Shown: positions 15,749 through 23,899, counted from the first letter of the stretch. The stretch is 25,721 nucleotides of DNA from JBBROS01 sp038229135 (GCA_038229135.1 JBBROS010000047.1:1-25721); one strand, 5' to 3'. A program made the numbers and translations. Notes: generated by a model not told the origin, from the sequence alone.

Positions 15749-16003
15749 CTACACCCGCGGCCGTGTCGCCAGCTTGTATATCCACAGGATCAACAGCGCC
15801 CCGATGACGGAGCCGATGAACCCCGCCCCCTCCCCATAGCGATAGAACCCCAGCGCCGACCCCAGCCAGGTGGCCACCACGGACCCGGCGATCCCGAGCA
15901 GGATCGTCACGATCACGCCCCCCGGCTCGCGCCCCGGGAAGATCCACTTGGCGACGAGCCCGACCAGGCCCCCGATGATGAGCGAACCGATGAACGAGAA
16001 CAT
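15749..16003 (-). CDS. GlsB/YeaQ/YmgE-family small membrane protein
   Basis: An 84-residue, three-helix inner-membrane protein of the transglycosylase-associated (Transgly_assoc) family, often induced by stress; its biochemical role is not established. MFSFIGSLIIGGLVGLVAKW, the charged turn FPGREPGGVIVTILLGIAGS, and GFIGSVIGALLILWIYKLA are family-typical glycine-rich helices. ATG at 16003, with a G-rich AGGGGGC upstream, fits the family start; a longer in-frame opening at 16036 adds 11 unlikely residues. Its start codon is 11 bp from the divergent glycosyltransferase start, so promoter signals must overlap the other gene. Its stop abuts that of the phosphatase gene. Confidence 0.9.
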   Translation of the reverse strand: MFSFIGSLIIGGLVGLVAKWIFPGREPGGVIVTILLGIAGSVVATWLGSALGFYRYGEGAGFIGSVIGALLILWIYKLATRPRV

Positions 16004-16014
16004 GGGGCCCCCTG

Positions 16015-17472
16015 TTGCGTGACCACACCGAAACACGGCTGAGCCACGATCGTTCCCTTTGGGCTGCAGCCCTGCTGGCCCTCACCGCAATCCGCCTCGC
16101 GGTCGCCGCCGCCCTGCCGCTCTCGCCCGACGAGGCCTATTACTGGACGTGGTCGAAGGCGCTTGCCCCGGGCTATCTCGACCACCCGCCCATGGTGGCC
16201 CTCTGGATCCGCGCCGGCACCGCGATGCTGGGCGACACGGCGCTGGGCGTCCGCGTCCTCGCCCCCCTCTCGGCCGCCGCAGGCACGCTCCTCCTGGTGC
16301 GCGCCGGCGACGCGCTCCGACCCGGCGCCGGGGTGCCGGCGGCGCTGCTGCTGAACGCCACCCTCATGCTGGGCGCCGGCAGCGTGACCATGACGCCCGA
16401 CACGCCGCTCCTGTTCTTCTGGACCGCCGCCGCCTGGGCGTTGGCCCGGCTGATCGCAGGCGGCACTGGGCGCTGGTGGTTGATGGTGGGGGCCACCGCC
16501 GGTCTCGCGGCGCTGAGCAAGTACACGGCCGCCCTGCTCGGCCTGGGTATCGGGCTCCTCCTGCTCGGGCCACTCCGCCGCTGGCTGGGCACGCTCTGGC
16601 CCTGGGCGGGCGGCGTGGTCGCGGCAGCCCTCGTCGCCCCCGTGATCGGCTGGAACGCCGCCCATGGCTGGGCCAGCTTCGCGCGCCAGGGCGGCCGGTT
16701 GAACGACGGCGCGCTCGAGGCAGGGCGGGCCGCGCGCTACCTGGGCGAGTTGCTGGCCGGGCAGCTCGGCCTCGCCACCCCGCTCGTCGCCCTCATCATG
16801 GTGCTCGGCACCGCCGCCGCCTGCCGCCGTTGGCGCGACCCCGCCCGGGCCCTCCCCCTCGCCCTCGTGCTGCCCGGCGCCGCCCTGTTCCTGCAGCACG
16901 CGTTCACGGACCGCGTGCAGGCCAACTGGGTCGCCATCCTCTACCCCGGCGCTGCGCTGGCCGCCGGGCTGCACGGCCATCGGCTGATCCGGCCCGCGGT
17001 CGCCCTGGGCCTGGTTCTCACCGGCCTCGTCTATCTCCAGGCCACCCTCGCCCCGCTGCCGCTGCCTCGCCCGCTCGACCCCACGCTCCGCCTCGCCGGC
17101 TGGGATACGCTGGCGGCCGACTCCGCCCGCGCCGCCGACGCGGCCGGAGCCACACAGCTCGCGAGCGAGGAATACGGCACCGCCTGCCTGCTCGCCTGGC
17201 ACGCGCCCCGCCCCGCCCCCGAACTTCGCGTCATTGGCGCGGAGCCCCGCTGGCGCCTCTTCACCCTTCCGGCCGCCGCGCCGGCGCCCACCCTCCTCCT
17301 CATCAGCGCCCGCCGCCGCGAAGGCCCGGACCCGGCGCAATGGGCCAGTGCGGAACCCCTCGGCACCCTCACGCGCCAGGCCCGAGGGTTGGACCTCGAG
17401 CAGTTCCGCCTCTACCTTGCGGTTCCCCGCCCCGGCGCCCCCACCGCCCAACTGCCATCGAGGATGCAATGA
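16015..17472 (+). CDS. glycosyltransferase family 39 (ArnT/PMT-like GT-C membrane protein)
   Basis: A 485-residue multi-pass membrane glycosyltransferase that would use a polyprenyl-phosphate sugar at the periplasmic face. The first periplasmic loop carries the acidic pair expected to be catalytic, LPLSPDEAYYWTWSK (Asp39-Glu40), followed by YLDHPPMVALWIR, strongly typical of the PMT_2/ArnT group. Then come about ten hydrophobic segments (for example 87-108, 120-137, 148-180, 190-210, 248-268) and a C-terminal soluble part from about 360. The start is TTG at 16015; no ATG or GTG exists in frame before the conserved region. The stop overlaps the following gene as ATGA. The acceptor (lipid A, a protein or another glycan) cannot be told from the sequence. 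Confidence 0.88.
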   Translation: MRDHTETRLSHDRSLWAAALLALTAIRLAVAAALPLSPDEAYYWTWSKALAPGYLDHPPMVALWIRAGTAMLGDTALGVRVLAPLSAAAGTLLLVRAGDALRPGAGVPAALLLNATLMLGAGSVTMTPDTPLLFFWTAAAWALARLIAGGTGRWWLMVGATAGLAALSKYTAALLGLGIGLLLLGPLRRWLGTLWPWAGGVVAAALVAPVIGWNAAHGWASFARQGGRLNDGALEAGRAARYLGELLAGQLGLATPLVALIMVLGTAAACRRWRDPARALPLALVLPGAALFLQHAFTDRVQANWVAILYPGAALAAGLHGHRLIRPAVALGLVLTGLVYLQATLAPLPLPRPLDPTLRLAGWDTLAADSARAADAAGATQLASEEYGTACLLAWHAPRPAPELRVIGAEPRWRLFTLPAAAPAPTLLLISARRREGPDPAQWASAEPLGTLTRQARGLDLEQFRLYLAVPRPGAPTAQLPSRMQ

Positions 17473-18473
17473 TGGACATGCACGCCGACACCCTCCAGAC
17501 CGGCCTCCCGACCTCGCAGGACGTGCTGGACGCAGCGGCCCGCCTCCGCGGCCAGATCGTCCGCACGCCCATGCTCCGCAACGCGGCGCTGGACGCCGCC
17601 ACGGGTGCCACCGTCCTGGTCAAGGCCGAGTGCCTCCAGCGCACCGGCAGCTTCAAGCTCCGCGGCGCCACGAACGCCGCCCTGCAACTCACGGAGGAGC
17701 AGCGCCGCGCCGGAGTGGTCACGCACTCGTCGGGCAACCACGGCCAGGCGCTGGCCTGCGCCGCCGCTGCCGTGGATGCGGCCGCCACAATCTTCATGCC
17801 CGCCGACGCCCCCCAGGTGAAGGTGGAGGCCACACGCCGTTGGGGCGCCGAGATCATCCGCTTCGACCGCCTGGTGGACGATCGCGCAGGCCTCGCCGCG
17901 GCTCATGCCGCCCGCACCGGCGCCACGCTCATCCCCCCCTTCGACCACCCGCACGTCATCGCCGGCCAAGGCACCATGGCGCTCGAGCTCGCCCACGATG
18001 CGCAGGAGGCCGGGCTCACCCTCGGCACCATGCTGGTCTGCACCGGCGGCGGCGGCCTCATCGCCGGAACGGCGCTCGCCCTCAGCCACGTGAGCCCCGG
18101 CACGAAAGTGCTCGCCGTCGAGCCCGAAGGCGCCGACGACACCATCCGTTCGCTCGCCAGCGGCCAGCGCGAAACGAACGCGCCCGGCCACAGCGTGCTC
18201 TGCGACGCCCTGCTCTCGGCCGCCCCGGGGGAGCTCACCTTCCCCATCAACCAGGCCCTGCTCGCCGGCGGCGTGGTGGTGACGGACGAGGAGGTGTTCG
18301 CCGCCATGCGCTTCGCCTTCACGCACCTGAAGCTCGTGGTGGAGCCGGGCGGAGCCGTCGCCCTGGCCGCCGCGCTCTCGGGCAAGCTGGACCTGAAGGG
18401 CCAGGTGGTCGGCCTCGTGCTGAGCGGCGGCAACGTGGACGCGCCGGTATTCAGCAGGGCGCTGGCCGGGTGA
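17469..18473 (+). CDS. threonine/serine dehydratase-like PLP enzyme (fold type II)
   Basis: A cytoplasmic PLP enzyme, expected to eliminate ammonia from threonine, serine or a hydroxy-aspartate. The 334 residues include Lys63 (TGSFKLRGA, Schiff-base lysine), SSGNHGQALA (87-96, substrate loop), CTGGGGLIAGTAL (phosphate-binding glycine loop), VVVTDEEV..AMR and VVEPGGAVALAA, and VLSGGNVD near the end. There is no C-terminal ACT domain, so it resembles catabolic threonine dehydratase, serine racemase or threo-3-hydroxyaspartate dehydratase more than feedback-controlled IlvA. ATG codons at 17469, 17472 and 17478 are in frame; GAGG at 17460-17463 is best spaced for 17472. Both of the first two overlap the glycosyltransferase stop, implying translational coupling. 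Confidence 0.9.
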   Translation: MMDMHADTLQTGLPTSQDVLDAAARLRGQIVRTPMLRNAALDAATGATVLVKAECLQRTGSFKLRGATNAALQLTEEQRRAGVVTHSSGNHGQALACAAAAVDAAATIFMPADAPQVKVEATRRWGAEIIRFDRLVDDRAGLAAAHAARTGATLIPPFDHPHVIAGQGTMALELAHDAQEAGLTLGTMLVCTGGGGLIAGTALALSHVSPGTKVLAVEPEGADDTIRSLASGQRETNAPGHSVLCDALLSAAPGELTFPINQALLAGGVVVTDEEVFAAMRFAFTHLKLVVEPGGAVALAAALSGKLDLKGQVVGLVLSGGNVDAPVFSRALAG

Positions 18474-18566
18474 ATGTCGGGGTGAATGGCCGGGCAAGTG
18501 GCGGGGCGGCTCGAGCAGGGTCAACCGGCGCGGTTCGTCATGGCCCGTCGTCGGGGCTGACCGCCC

Positions 18567-19421
18567 TCACCCCGCCCCGGCCGCCTCTGCCGCAGCCCGC
18601 AGCCGCTGGTAGCTCCGCCGGCTGAACGGCAGCATCGCCACGTAGACCACCCCCAGCAGCGCGAACGCCGCCCAGGGGTCGGCCACCAGCAGCGCCGTGA
18701 ACGTCACCACGCCCAGCAGCACCGGCAGCACGTATTCCCGCGGCACCTTGAAGTTCTTGAAGCTCCAGACCGGCAGCGTGCTCACCAGCAGCAGGGCCGT
18801 GCCCACCAGCACCACCGCGCACAGGGCCGGGTGCCGGGCCAGCGCCTGCATCCAGGGCACGCCGAGCACGCGCCCCTCGAGCCCGACGAACAGCGGGAGC
18901 AGCGCGAGCCCGGCCCCAGCCGGCGCCGGGACGCCCGTGAAGAAGTTCTGGGCGAACCCCAGCCGCGGCAGCCCCGGCTGGTCCAGCGCCGCCCCCGTGT
19001 CCAAGGAGGCGTTGAACCGCGCGAGCCGGAGCGCCATGCACACCGCGAACACCATGCACGGCATGAACCCGAAGCCGCCCCAGGCCTGCAAGCTCCACCA
19101 ATACAGGATGAACGCCGGCGCCACGCCGAAGCAGCAGAAATCGGCCAGGCTGTCGAACTCCGCCCCGAACCGGCTCGTCGCCTTCAGCAGCCGCGCCAAC
19201 CGACCATCCAGCCCGTCGATGCACCCCGCCACCACGATGGCCACCACCGCCGCGCCGAACCGCCCCTCGAGCGCATACCGCATGCCAGTCAGCCCGGCGC
19301 ACAGGCCGAGCAGCGTCATGATGTTCGGGATCATCCGGTTGAACGAGGGCCCCGACACCCGTGGCCGCCGCTTGAACCGCCCCCGCAGCACCCGCACCGG
19401 GGAGGGCCGCGCGTCCCTCAC
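18567..19421 (-). CDS. pssA: CDP-diacylglycerol-serine O-phosphatidyltransferase
   Basis: Makes phosphatidylserine from CDP-diacylglycerol and serine in the inner membrane, the step before phosphatidylserine decarboxylase. The 284 residues contain the complete CDP-alcohol phosphotransferase signature DGLDGRLARL...GAEFDSLADF (Asp69, Asp72, Gly73, Arg77, Gly86, Asp90, Asp94). About six to eight hydrophobic helices follow. A basic N-terminal segment of about 29 residues precedes MIPNIMTLLGLCAGLT. The start GTG at 19421 overlaps the psd stop as GTGA; the internal ATG at residue 30 is an alternative that would trim only the basic tail. It is coupled to psd upstream and converges with the dehydratase-like gene across 93 bp that holds nothing I recognise. 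Confidence 0.93.
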   Translation of the reverse strand: MRDARPSPVRVLRGRFKRRPRVSGPSFNRMIPNIMTLLGLCAGLTGMRYALEGRFGAAVVAIVVAGCIDGLDGRLARLLKATSRFGAEFDSLADFCCFGVAPAFILYWWSLQAWGGFGFMPCMVFAVCMALRLARFNASLDTGAALDQPGLPRLGFAQNFFTGVPAPAGAGLALLPLFVGLEGRVLGVPWMQALARHPALCAVVLVGTALLLVSTLPVWSFKNFKVPREYVLPVLLGVVTFTALLVADPWAAFALLGVVYVAMLPFSRRSYQRLRAAAEAAGAG

Positions 19422-20149
19422 CCCAGCACCCCAGCCGCCGCGTCCTCCGGCTGCGCCACCGGCATCGGCGCCGGCACTGGCCCACCCAGGTCCGCCATCA
19501 CGGTCTCCCCCCCGATCATCGTCTGCCCCTCGGCCACCAGCGGCAGCACACCAGGCGGCAGGTAGAGGTCCGTCCGGCTGCCGAACCGGATGATCCCGAA
19601 CCTCTCCCCGGCCCGCAGCCGCGCACCCTCACGCACGGTGCAAACGATCCGCCGCGCGATCAGCCCGGCGATCTGCACCACCCCGATCTCCCGCCCATCC
19701 TCGAGCCGGATCGCCAGCGCATTGCGCTCGTTGAGCTCGCTTGCCTTGTCCAGGGCCGCGTTCACGAACGCCCCGTGCCGGTAACTGATCCGGGTCACGG
19801 TGCCCGCCGCCGGAGCCCGGTTCACGTGCACGTCCAGCACCGACAGGAACGTGGCCACCCGCCAGCGCGGCGCATCGCCCAGCCCCAGCTCGGGCGGTGG
19901 CGCCACCTCCAGCACGGACACGACGCGCCCATCGGCCGGCGCCAGCAGCACGCCGGGGCGCAAGGGTGGCGTCCGCTCCGGATCGCGGAAGAAGTAGAAG
20001 CAGAACACCACGAACAGCCAGCCCGGCCACAGCAGCCAGGGGCCGACGAACAGCCCGGCCACGGCCGCGACCGCGCCCCCGATGATGAACGGCCGCCCGG
20101 CGGGATGCGGCGGAGACAACACGCTGGCGATGCTCTGGATCATGCTCAT
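19418..20149 (-). CDS. psd: phosphatidylserine decarboxylase proenzyme
   Basis: Converts phosphatidylserine to phosphatidylethanolamine. The 243-residue proenzyme has an N-terminal membrane-associated part (FIIGGAVAAVAGLFVGPWLL, WLFVVFCFYFFRDPER), then PADGRVVSV, FLSVLDVHVNRAPAAGTV and NERNALAIRLEDG. The self-cleavage site is FGSRTDLYLPP, in which Ser191 would become the pyruvoyl group on the small chain. Short length and the GS cleavage pair fit the compact PSD type found in alphaproteobacteria. The start was placed at ATG 20149 because the family start MSMIQSI lies there; a second ATG two codons later (20143) is possible and neither has a strong ribosome-binding site. It is the first gene of psd-pssA. 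Confidence 0.94.
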   Translation of the reverse strand: MSMIQSIASVLSPPHPAGRPFIIGGAVAAVAGLFVGPWLLWPGWLFVVFCFYFFRDPERTPPLRPGVLLAPADGRVVSVLEVAPPPELGLGDAPRWRVATFLSVLDVHVNRAPAAGTVTRISYRHGAFVNAALDKASELNERNALAIRLEDGREIGVVQIAGLIARRIVCTVREGARLRAGERFGIIRFGSRTDLYLPPGVLPLVAEGQTMIGGETVMADLGGPVPAPMPVAQPEDAAAGVLG

Positions 20150-20190
20150 GATCGCGCGTGTATGGGGCCGGAGCCCACCCGCATCAATGC

Positions 20191-20240
20191 CCTGCTCCCC
20201 CTCCCCTTGCCGGAGGGGGCCGGGGGTGGGGGGCCGCAGA
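20191..20240. repeat. C/G-rich palindromic intergenic element (copy 2)
   Basis: CCCCCTCC (20197-20204) and GGAGGGGG (20212-20219) form a perfect 8-bp stem with a 7-base loop (ccttgcc). A second G-block (GGGGGTGGGGGG) and GCAGA follow, and CTGC precedes. Base-by-base it matches the element at 11464-11513. It lies in the 185-bp gap between the divergent psd and prs genes, so it is upstream of both rather than a terminator. Confidence 0.7.
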
Positions 20241-20334
20241 GCGCAATCCACAAGGTTTCAATTGCGGCAGAACCGCTCTAAGAACCCGGCATCGCCGCCC
20301 GAGCCGCTTCCAAGCAGGGGATCTCGACCGCCTC

Positions 20335-21267
20335 ATGAAGATCGTCGCCTGCAACAGCAACCGGCCCCTCGCCGAGGCCGTCGCCGATGCGCTGCACATC
20401 CCGCTCGCCCGCGCCACGGTCCGCCGCTTCCAGGACATGGAGATCTTCGTCGAAATCCACGAGAACGTGCGCGGCGAGGACGTGTTCATCATCCAGCCCA
20501 CCTCGTTCCCCGCCAACGACAACCTCATGGAGCTGCTGATCACGCTCGACGCGCTCCGCCGCGCGAGCGCCCGGCGCATCACCGCCGTCATCCCCTATTT
20601 CGGCTACGCCCGGCAGGACCGCAAAGCCGGCCCCCGCACCCCCATAAGCGCCAAGCTCGTCGCCAACCTCATCACCGAGGCCGGAGCCCACCGTGTGCTC
20701 ACGATGGATCTGCACGCGGGCCAGATCCAGGGCTTCTTCGACATCCCCGTCGACAACCTCTACGCAGGCCCCCTCTTCGCCCGCGACATCCAGCGGCGCT
20801 TCGCCAACCAGGACATCATGATCGTGAGCCCGGACGTGGGCGGCGTGGCGCGCGCGCGGGACATGGCCAACCGGCTCGACTGCGACCTGGCCATCATCGA
20901 CAAGCGGCGGGAACGGGCGGGAGTCAGCGAGGTCATGAACGTCATCGGCGATGTCCACGGCAAGTCCTGCATCCTGGTCGACGACCTGGTCGACAGCGGC
21001 GGCACCCTCTGCAACGCGGCGGCTGCCCTCATGGACCGTGGCGCCAAGTCCGCGAGCGTCTATGTCACCCACGGCGTGCTCTCCGGCGCCGCCGTCGCGC
21101 GCGTGGTCGGCAGCCAGATCGAGAGCCTGACCATGACCGACAGCATCCAGGCCAGCCCGGAGGCCATGGCAGCCCCCAACATCCGCAGCTTCACCATCGC
21201 CCCCATCCTCGCCGAAGCCATGCAGCGCATCAGCGACGAGACGTCCGTAAGCTCGCTCTTCGATTAA
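20335..21267 (+). CDS. prs: ribose-phosphate pyrophosphokinase (PRPP synthetase)
   Basis: Makes PRPP from ribose 5-phosphate and ATP for purine, pyrimidine, histidine, tryptophan and NAD synthesis. ATG at 20335 gives 310 residues, normal for class I enzymes; the longer open frame upstream runs through the palindromic element and is not coding. Seen are RFQDMEIFVEI (31-41), PYFGYARQDRKAGPRTPISAK (87-107, flexible loop with catalytic Lys/Arg), MDLHAGQIQGFFDIPVDNL (metal/ATP His127), VSPDVGGVARA, and the PRPP-binding loop ILVDDLVDSGGTL (213-225). No good ribosome-binding site is visible; an AGGGG lies too far upstream. The gst gene follows after 14 bp. Confidence 0.96.
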   Translation: MKIVACNSNRPLAEAVADALHIPLARATVRRFQDMEIFVEIHENVRGEDVFIIQPTSFPANDNLMELLITLDALRRASARRITAVIPYFGYARQDRKAGPRTPISAKLVANLITEAGAHRVLTMDLHAGQIQGFFDIPVDNLYAGPLFARDIQRRFANQDIMIVSPDVGGVARARDMANRLDCDLAIIDKRRERAGVSEVMNVIGDVHGKSCILVDDLVDSGGTLCNAAAALMDRGAKSASVYVTHGVLSGAAVARVVGSQIESLTMTDSIQASPEAMAAPNIRSFTIAPILAEAMQRISDETSVSSLFD

Positions 21268-21281
21268 GGGAGATCACCGTC

Positions 21282-21902
21282 ATGAAGCTCATCTACGCCC
21301 CCGGCGCCTGCTCCATGGGCATTCACGTCGTGCTTGAAGAGATCGGCAAGCCGTTCGACGCCGTCCGCGTCAGCCTGCGGGACGGGCCCGAGGCCCGCGC
21401 GGCGCTCGACAGCGTCAACCCCAAAGGCAAGGTGCCCACCGTCGTCACCGACGCGGGCCGGGTCGTCACCGAGTTCCCCGTCATCGCCCACTACCTGGCC
21501 GAGGCCAACGAGGGCGCGCACCTGGTCCCCGCGGACGCCGATGCAAGGCTGCGCGCTGCCGAGGCGATGGATTACTGCGTCGCCACCATCCATATGCAGG
21601 GCTTCTCCCGCCTGTTCCGCCCCAGCAACTTCGCCCCCAGCGAGGCCGACCACGAGGCGGTGAAGACCCAGGGCCGCAAGCTGATCGACAAGGGCTTCGA
21701 GGTGATGTCCGCCACGCTCGGCCAGCAGGACTGGGTAGCCGGCACCTATTCGGTGGCCGATACCGCCCTGTTCTACGTGGAATACTGGGGTGCAAAGCGC
21801 ATGGGCATGACGCTGCCGGCTAACCTCCAGGCCCATCTGGACCGCATGCTCGCCCGGCCCGCCGTGCAGCGCATGCTGGCCGCAGAAGGGCTCGCCGCCT
21901 GA
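21282..21902 (+). CDS. glutathione S-transferase (beta class-like)
   Basis: A 206-residue cytosolic GST. The N-terminal thioredoxin-like domain begins MKLIYAPGACSMG, where Cys10 matches the active-site cysteine of bacterial beta-class enzymes. NPKGKVPTVV carries the cis-Pro of the glutathione site and VVTEFPVIAHYLAE corresponds to the (E/D)S segment. The helical C-terminal domain contains the folding motif GTYSVADTALF. ATG at 21282 has GGGAGA upstream. It lies 14 bp after prs and its stop overlaps the start of the next gene (TGATG), so it is very likely in a prs-containing operon. The natural substrate is unknown; thiol conjugation or disulfide-related chemistry is typical of this class. Confidence 0.92.
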   Translation: MKLIYAPGACSMGIHVVLEEIGKPFDAVRVSLRDGPEARAALDSVNPKGKVPTVVTDAGRVVTEFPVIAHYLAEANEGAHLVPADADARLRAAEAMDYCVATIHMQGFSRLFRPSNFAPSEADHEAVKTQGRKLIDKGFEVMSATLGQQDWVAGTYSVADTALFYVEYWGAKRMGMTLPANLQAHLDRMLARPAVQRMLAAEGLAA

Positions 21903-22489
21903 TGTTCGACAGCCCGCCGCTGGCACGCCCGCTGCTCGAACGCCGCGCCTTCTGGTTTCTCCGCCACGGCGAGACCGACTGGAACGCGCGCGGCCTGAGC
22001 CAGGGCAACATCGACATCCCGCTCAACGAGGTGGGTGTGGCCCAGGCGGAGGCCGCGGCAAAGCTGCTCGCCCATCGTGGCATCCGCAGCATCGTGGCCT
22101 CCCCGCTCAGCCGTGCGCACGACACGGCGCGCGCGGCAGCCGTCGTGGTCCAGCGCGAGATCGTGCTCGAGGAGGAGCTGCGCGAGGTCGCGTTCGGCGT
22201 GCAGGAGGGCCAGCCGATGGCCCAGTGGTTCGACGACTGGGTGGCCGGCCACTTCACGCCCGAGGGCGCCGAGCAATTCATACACCTTCGCGCCCGCGCC
22301 GTCCGCGCCGTCAACCGCGCGCTCGCACATGAAAGCCCGGTGCTCGTCGTCGCCCACGGCGCCCTGTTCCGTGCCCTCCGCGCCGAGATGGGCCTCGAGC
22401 CCAACGTCCGCACGCCCAACGGCATGCCCTTCTTCTGCGAGCCCGGCCGGAGCGAGCAGGAGCCCTGGACGCTGACCCCGGCGCATTAA
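21902..22489 (+). CDS. histidine phosphatase (phosphoglycerate mutase-like), cytoplasmic
   Basis: A 195-residue branch-1 histidine phosphatase with no signal peptide. The catalytic motif FLRHGETDWNARGLSQGNID (Arg21, His22) is complete, followed by PLNEVGVAQAEAAAKLL, ASPLSRAHDTARA, the acid/base Glu region LEEELREVAFGVQEG, and VLVVAHGALFRALRAEM with the second catalytic His. It resembles CobC/GpmB-type phosphatases, but no cobalamin gene is nearby and a sugar or nucleotide phosphate substrate is equally possible. The start ATG shares one base with the gst stop (TGATG), so translation is probably coupled. A 78-bp gap with a perfect 10-bp palindrome follows. Confidence 0.92.
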   Translation: MFDSPPLARPLLERRAFWFLRHGETDWNARGLSQGNIDIPLNEVGVAQAEAAAKLLAHRGIRSIVASPLSRAHDTARAAAVVVQREIVLEEELREVAFGVQEGQPMAQWFDDWVAGHFTPEGAEQFIHLRARAVRAVNRALAHESPVLVVAHGALFRALRAEMGLEPNVRTPNGMPFFCEPGRSEQEPWTLTPAH

Positions 22490-22496
22490 GTCCACC

Positions 22497-22506
22497 TTGA
22501 CGTCAA
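22497..22506. promoter_or_regulatory. perfect 10-bp palindrome TTGACGTCAA, candidate -35/operator
   Basis: TTGACGTCAA at 22497-22506 is fully self-complementary and contains a -35-like TTGACG. A weak -10 candidate (TTCGAT, 22520-22525) lies 17 bp further, about 43 bp before the sugar-nucleotide dehydrogenase start. In such a GC-rich window an AT-containing perfect palindrome is unusual, so a promoter overlapped by an operator is plausible. Confidence 0.35.
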
Positions 22507-22567
22507 TGCACGAAATGACTTCGATCCGGGCTTGCACCCCGGCGCGCCTGCCAGGATGGTCCCGCCC

Positions 22568-23899
22568 ATGAAAATCTCGGTTCTCGGCATCGGTTACGTC
22601 GGCACCGTCGCCTGCGGCTGCTTCGCGGCCTCCGGCAACACGGTGGTGGGCGTGGACATCTCGGACCACAAGGTCGGCATGCTGGCGGCCGGGCAGTCGC
22701 CCATCGTGGAGGACGAGATCGACCGCCTGATCGCGGACGGCGCCGCCTCGGGCCAGTTGCGCGCCACCACGGACGTGGCCGAGGCCGTCGCCAGCACCGA
22801 TATCAGCTTCATCGCCGTCGGCACGCCCTCCGCGCCGGATGGCTCGGTGAGCCTGCGCGCGGTGGACGAGGTGGTCGCCGCCATCGGCCGCGCACTGGCC
22901 CACAAGACCACGCACCACGTCGTCGTCATGCGCAGCACCGTGCCCCCCAACACCGCCGAGGGCCGCGTGATCCCCGCCATCGAGCGCGCGAGCGGCAAGA
23001 AACACGGCGACGGCTGGACCTACTACAGCAACCCCGAGTTCCTGCGCGAAGGCACCTCCGTCCGGGACTTCTACGCGCCCCCCTACACCCTGATCGGCGC
23101 CCCCCCGGGCGACGACGCGCCGGTGCTCCGGGAGCTCTACACCGGGATCGGAGGGGACACGCACGTTACCACCTACAAGGTGGCGGAAAGCGTGAAATAC
23201 CTCGCCAACGCCTACCACGCCGTGAAGCTTGCCTTCGCCAACGAGGGCGGTGCCATCCTGTCCGCCATGGGCGTGGACGCCCGCGCCGCCTACAAGCTGT
23301 TCTGCCTCGACACGCAGCTGAACGTGAGCCCGGCCTACCTCACCCCCGGTTTCGCCTTCGGCGGCTCCTGCCTGCCCAAGGACATCCGCTCCTTCCTGGC
23401 ACTCGCCGACCGCGCCAACGTCGCCGCACCCTTCCTCGGCCAGGTGCTCCCCAGCAACCAGTCCATCATCCACCACACCTTCGACGTCATCGACAAGCAC
23501 GGACGCCAGCCCACGGCGCTGTTCGGCCTGGCCTTCAAGTCCGGCACGGACGACCTGCGGGAGAGCCCGCTGGTCACGCTGGCCGAGCGCATGCTGGGCC
23601 GCGGGTATGACCTCCGCATCTTCGACCGCGCCGTGCAGATTGCCCGCCTGACCGGCAGCAACCGCGCCTACATCGAGAAGGAGATCCCGCATCTCGAGCG
23701 CCTGCTCTGCGCCGAGCCCGCGGATGCGCTCGAGGGCGTGAACCTGGTCGTCGTCGGCCACGTGTCCAAGGCCGACCGGCCTGCCATGCTCGAGGCTCTC
23801 CAGGGCAAGACCGTCATCGACCTCGCCGGGGTCCCCGAGCTGCGGGAGGCTGCGCAGAGTGGCTCGGGGGGCATCACGTATCACGGCCTCTGCTGGTGA
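22568..23899 (+). CDS. GDP-mannose 6-dehydrogenase-like sugar-nucleotide dehydrogenase
   Basis: An NAD-dependent oxidation of a nucleotide sugar to its uronic acid, feeding a surface polysaccharide. ATG at 22568 (MKISVLGIGYVG) gives 443 residues. An NAD-binding Rossmann start (residues 1-31), FIAVGTPSAPDGS, MRSTVPPNT, NPEFLREGTSVRDFY, the substrate-binding helix SVKYLANAYHAVKLAFANE, and FGGSCLPKDIRSF with catalytic Cys268, the same number as in P. aeruginosa AlgD, are seen. FKSGTDDLRESPLV, IFDRAV..AR..G.N..YI and the ending GLCW are also AlgD-like. This favours GDP-mannose over UDP-glucose, but substrate choice is not certain. An upstream in-frame ATG (22556) adds four residues. Its stop overlaps the next glycosyltransferase start (GTGA). 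Confidence 0.88.
   Translation: MKISVLGIGYVGTVACGCFAASGNTVVGVDISDHKVGMLAAGQSPIVEDEIDRLIADGAASGQLRATTDVAEAVASTDISFIAVGTPSAPDGSVSLRAVDEVVAAIGRALAHKTTHHVVVMRSTVPPNTAEGRVIPAIERASGKKHGDGWTYYSNPEFLREGTSVRDFYAPPYTLIGAPPGDDAPVLRELYTGIGGDTHVTTYKVAESVKYLANAYHAVKLAFANEGGAILSAMGVDARAAYKLFCLDTQLNVSPAYLTPGFAFGGSCLPKDIRSFLALADRANVAAPFLGQVLPSNQSIIHHTFDVIDKHGRQPTALFGLAFKSGTDDLRESPLVTLAERMLGRGYDLRIFDRAVQIARLTGSNRAYIEKEIPHLERLLCAEPADALEGVNLVVVGHVSKADRPAMLEALQGKTVIDLAGVPELREAAQSGSGGITYHGLCW

Noticed and set aside
16059..18473. An 804-codon plus-strand frame suggesting a giant fusion protein
   Set aside because: The first part is an Arg/Pro/His-rich shadow of the GT-C transferase; the true gene starts at the ATGA overlap at 17469.
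20082..21902. A 606-codon plus-strand open frame through the prs region
   Set aside because: Only its last 206 codons are the real glutathione S-transferase; the rest is the out-of-frame shadow of prs and the intergenic palindrome.
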